Source: Candidatus Gastranaerophilales bacterium (GTDB lineage Bacteria; Cyanobacteriota; Vampirovibrionia; Gastranaerophilales; Gastranaerophilaceae). From it: DNA of 7,520 nt. How positions within the stretch are numbered: the stretch's first letter is position 1; every line of letters starts with the position of its first letter. The notes under the pieces are model-generated. The model was not told the origin of the DNA. It ran no database searches and was given only the letters and a program-made list of their open reading frames with translations. Below are positions 6,349-7,520 of this stretch, piece after piece. The position numbers and the translations under genes were made by a program. The stretch covers positions 1 through 7,520 of the forward strand of contig CALVER010000063.1 of the NCBI GenBank assembly GCA_944326625.1, read 5' to 3'.

Positions 6349-6369
6349 ATCCCGCAACAAGTGCGGGAT
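6349..6369. repeat. ATCCCGC-type palindromic unit, variant of the ATCCTGA unit
   Basis: ATCCCGC (6349-6355), loop AACAAGT, GCGGGAT (6363-6369): a perfect 7-base stem. On the opposite strand the unit at 6151-6171 reads ATCCTGA, AACAAGT, TCAGGAT. The loop is the same and two base pairs are exchanged with their partners, so the units are homologous and the stem has been kept. Confidence 0.7.
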
Positions 6370-6384
6370 GATGAACCTTTTATT

Positions 6385-6420
6385 CCCTCCCCCCTTGAGG
6401 GGGAGGGTTAGGGTGGGGGG
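6385..6420. repeat. Intact C-run/G-run hairpin element
   Basis: CCCTCCCCC (6385-6393) pairs perfectly with GGGGGAGGG (6399-6407) around CTTGA, and TTAGGGTGGGGGG follows. This is a very stable 9-base-pair hairpin of a type repeated in intergenic regions of many bacterial genomes. It lies in the same block as the ATCCCGC unit. A 10-base perfect palindrome, CTGAATTCAG (6421-6430), abuts it. Confidence 0.65.
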
Positions 6421-6487
6421 CTGAATTCAGAAATTCGGGTGAGGGTTAAAAAATCTGCAACAAAAGTAGTATTTTTTTGTAAATGTA

Positions 6488-6515
6488 TTGACAAAAGTCT
6501 AAAAACAAATATAAT
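6488..6515 (+). promoter_or_regulatory. Perfect-hexamer promoter of the structured leader and prepilin gene
   Basis: Exact TTGACA (6488-6493) and exact TATAAT (6510-6515) are separated by 16 bases, the best promoter in the window. The start is predicted near 6522. The next well-supported start codon is the prepilin ATG at 6848, so this promoter makes either a separate RNA or a leader of about 325 bases. Confidence 0.75.
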
Positions 6516-6521
6516 GAAAGC

Positions 6522-6785
6522 ATGATAGTAACGGAAGAGACTAATTTTAATACAAGAATGGCTGAAACCCTTGCCACGGCTAGTGTAAGCACTGGGGGGG
6601 GGTACCATTCTTTAAGCTATAAAAGGCTTTTCCGTATATTTAAAGTTTGTGTTTTTGCACCCCTGTTGCGGTTCGTTATTGCTATGAACAAACAATATAT
6701 GACGAGTCTTGCTTGTCAATGCGAATTATTGATTTCACCTTTCGATAATCGTATTTTGAGCTGCAATAGGGCTGCAAAAACATAG
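6522..6785 (+). ncRNA. Candidate structured leader RNA upstream of the prepilin gene (unknown class)
   Basis: Domain 1: AAGAATGG (6554-6561) pairs with CCATTCTT (6605-6612), enclosing a 6-pair hairpin (6580-6585 with 6590-6595) and an ACCC/GGGT helix (6567-6570 with 6600-6603). Domain 2: 6648-6675 pairs with 6757-6784 (22 Watson-Crick, 5 G-U, one C/C mismatch). It encloses hairpins 6677-6681/6693-6697, 6700-6706/6712-6718, and 6721-6732/6742-6752 (one bulge). The last loop holds ACCTT, the core of ACCTTTC (6737-6743), which is complementary to the prepilin ribosome binding site GAAAGGT (6833-6839). No terminator follows, so a cis-acting leader is favoured over a free small RNA. An 87-codon frame (6522-6785) is open here, but its ATG coincides with the predicted transcription start, it has no ribosome binding site, and its product (KRLFRIFKVCVFAPLLRF...) resembles nothing I know. 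The folding is by eye, not computed. Confidence 0.5.
6594..6602 (+). repeat. Nine-G homopolymer tract
   Basis: Nine consecutive G bases inside domain 1 of the candidate leader RNA. Part of the tract (6600-6602) can pair with CCC 6568-6570, in more than one register. Such a tract is prone to slippage and also to sequencing length error. Confidence 0.9.
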
Positions 6786-6806
6786 CGAGGTTAAATATAA
6801 TTAACC
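6772..6806 (+). promoter_or_regulatory. Possible proximal promoter with dyad for the prepilin gene
   Basis: CTGCAA (6772-6777), 18 bases, then a perfect TATAAT (6796-6801). The -10 lies within the inverted repeat GGTTAA-N6-TTAACC (6789-6806), which could be an operator. A start near 6808 would give a 40-base leader lacking the structured RNA. The -35 overlaps the 3' arm of the leader's closing helix, so this may be coincidental. Confidence 0.35.
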
Positions 6807-6832
6807 AAAAGAAGATAGTTGTTACAAAAAAA

Positions 6833-6839
6833 GAAAGGT
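6833..6839 (+). promoter_or_regulatory. Prepilin ribosome binding site, complementary to an upstream loop
   Basis: GAAAGGT, with AAAGG ending 9 bases before ATG 6848. All seven bases are complementary to ACCTTTC at 6737-6743 in the leader, five of which fall in a hairpin loop. Confidence 0.7.
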
Positions 6840-6847
6840 AAAAGATT

Positions 6848-7520
6848 ATGACAAAAAGATTCGGTTTTACTTTGGCAGAAGTATTAATCACATTAGGTAT
6901 TATCGGCGTAGTAGCTGCCATGACTATTCCGACATTGATATCGAACACAAACGGAGCCCAATTTAAGACAGCTTACAAAAAAGCATTGTCAACATTGAAT
7001 CAGGCAGTATTGATGAATATTGCAATGGAAGACACTGATTTTTCAACTTTGAACAAAGAAACTGTTTCAGGTACAGCTCCAAACATAACAGTAACATTAG
7101 GCGCTGAGAGTACTATGTCCAAACTATTGACATCAAGGCTACAATCTGCAACAACTATTGCATATGAGGATACAACTGATTTATCAGTTGGTGTTGGTAG
7201 CGATGGTAATACCAAGACAGGCGTAAGTTTATCTTATACAGTTAATTGTGTATCACCTTCTGGTGGTGATCCGACTCTTGTTGGTGGCGGGGCATTACCT
7301 GAAGGTAATGACGGTTGTACAGATGGCACATCTACAATTACAACAACAATGCCGCTTGCAATTGGTGAGTATATAGCTTACAGTTTTGCTGATGGCACTG
7401 CATTTTTATATCACAGAGATGCTTATGAATGTTCTGATTCAAATGCAATTGCAAACAAATGTTATGGTTTTATTGATGTAAACGGTGTGACTGGACCAAA
7501 TTCAGTTATTAAATGTACAA
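6848..7520 (+). CDS. Type IV-like prepilin (pseudopilin), partial (C-terminus beyond window)
   Basis: 224 codons are visible and the frame is open at the right edge. The product starts MTKRFG followed by FTLAEVLITLGIIGVVAAMT, a textbook class III signal. Prepilin peptidase would cut after Gly6, giving N-methylated Phe7, with the essential Glu at mature position 5 (Glu11). The hydrophobic helix (7-31) anchors the subunit in the inner membrane before assembly and forms the pilus core. The rest is a Thr/Gly/Ser-rich globular domain with Cys134, Cys157, Cys195, Cys205 and Cys223, and the segment CYGFIDVNGVTGPN (205-218), a motif I associate with prepilin-like proteins of Melainabacteria and relatives. 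It could be a major or minor pilin or a type II-secretion-like pseudopilin; no assembly genes are visible. Expression probably depends on the upstream leader RNA and one or two promoters. Confidence 0.93.
   Translation, partial: MTKRFGFTLAEVLITLGIIGVVAAMTIPTLISNTNGAQFKTAYKKALSTLNQAVLMNIAMEDTDFSTLNKETVSGTAPNITVTLGAESTMSKLLTSRLQSATTIAYEDTTDLSVGVGSDGNTKTGVSLSYTVNCVSPSGGDPTLVGGGALPEGNDGCTDGTSTITTTMPLAIGEYIAYSFADGTAFLYHRDAYECSDSNAIANKCYGFIDVNGVTGPNSVIKCT

Larger units (their letters stand above)
6111..6420. other. Gene-free cluster of intergenic palindromic repeats
   Basis: About 310 bases without a credible gene, markedly richer in G+C than the flanking genes and made of repeated palindromic units. 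Half-copies of the ATCCTGAA unit occur at 6111-6123 (TGTCATCCTGAAC) and 6219-6230 (GTTTCAGGATCT), bracketing one complete copy. GAGGAAC-like heptamers occur at 6268, 6288 and 6313. Two C/G-run elements complete the block. Such REP-like units are scattered through intergenic DNA of many bacteria; I see no transposase here. Confidence 0.7.

Noticed and set aside
6111..6420. CRISPR array
   Set aside because: Repeats are palindromic, of different types, irregularly spaced and partly in opposite orientation; no uniform repeat-spacer pattern.
6465..6485. T7 run as terminator for the repeat region
   Set aside because: It is preceded only by A/T-rich weak pairing (ACAAAA/TTTTGT), with no GC stem.
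6522..6785. 87-codon plus-strand frame between the promoter and the prepilin gene
   Set aside because: Its ATG coincides with the predicted transcription start, it has no ribosome binding site, it runs through a G9 tract, its product is not recognisable, and RNA pairing explains the region better. Kept as an alternative in the ncRNA entry.
6682..6948. 88-codon minus-strand frame across the leader and prepilin start
   Set aside because: Antisense to the certain prepilin start region and to the structured leader, with no convincing ribosome binding site or product.

Overview
The window looks like chromosomal DNA from an AT-rich, Gram-negative-type gut or environmental bacterium. The best guess is a member of Vampirovibrionophyceae/Melainabacteria (Gastranaerophilales-like). 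The clues are the AT-rich codon use, the prepilin N-terminus (FTLAEVLITLGIIGVVAAMT) with the late GFIDVNG..GPN motif, a soluble GAF-GGDEF-HD-GYP protein, and an ArnT-type lipid-linked glycosyltransferase. The lineage is an inference from protein style, not from a marker gene.

Layout. Positions 1-704 (minus strand) carry a beta-carbonic anhydrase. It is followed 3 bases later by the start of a small exported cysteine-containing protein that runs off the left edge. A divergent promoter region (705-787) separates this pair from a plus-strand membrane glycosyltransferase of the ArnT/PMT type (788-2458). That gene converges, with only 2 bases between stop codons, on a minus-strand ArsB/NhaD-type ion transporter (2461-3798). 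The 295-base region 3799-4093 holds the transporter promoter with a Fur-like 7-1-7 palindrome. It also holds the promoter of the next gene, whose -35 box lies inside a second, unrelated dyad. Positions 4094-6040 encode a cyclic-di-GMP protein (disordered N-terminus, GAF, GGDEF, HD-GYP) with a TTG start.

From 6041 to about 6440 there is no gene. The DNA becomes GC-richer and is packed with intergenic palindromic repeats: an ACTAAG octamer array, ATCCTGAA-type hairpins, and CCCTCCCCC/GGGGGAGGG hairpins. Two hairpin copies share an identical 7-base loop but differ by two compensatory base pairs.

The most interesting part is 6488-6850. A promoter with perfect -35 and -10 hexamers (TTGACA-16-TATAAT) reads into about 325 bases of leader before a type IV-like prepilin gene (6848 to the right edge). 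Read by hand, this leader folds into two domains. The second is closed by a 28-position helix (22 Watson-Crick pairs, 5 G-U, 1 mismatch) around three hairpins. The last hairpin presents a loop complementary over 7 bases to the prepilin ribosome binding site. I see no terminator between this structure and the gene, so I propose a cis-acting structured RNA controlling prepilin translation. I do not recognise it as a known RNA class.

The genes do not form one pathway. Cyclic-di-GMP turnover and type IV-like pilins are often functionally linked in bacteria and are neighbours here, but they are separated by the repeat cluster and have their own promoters.
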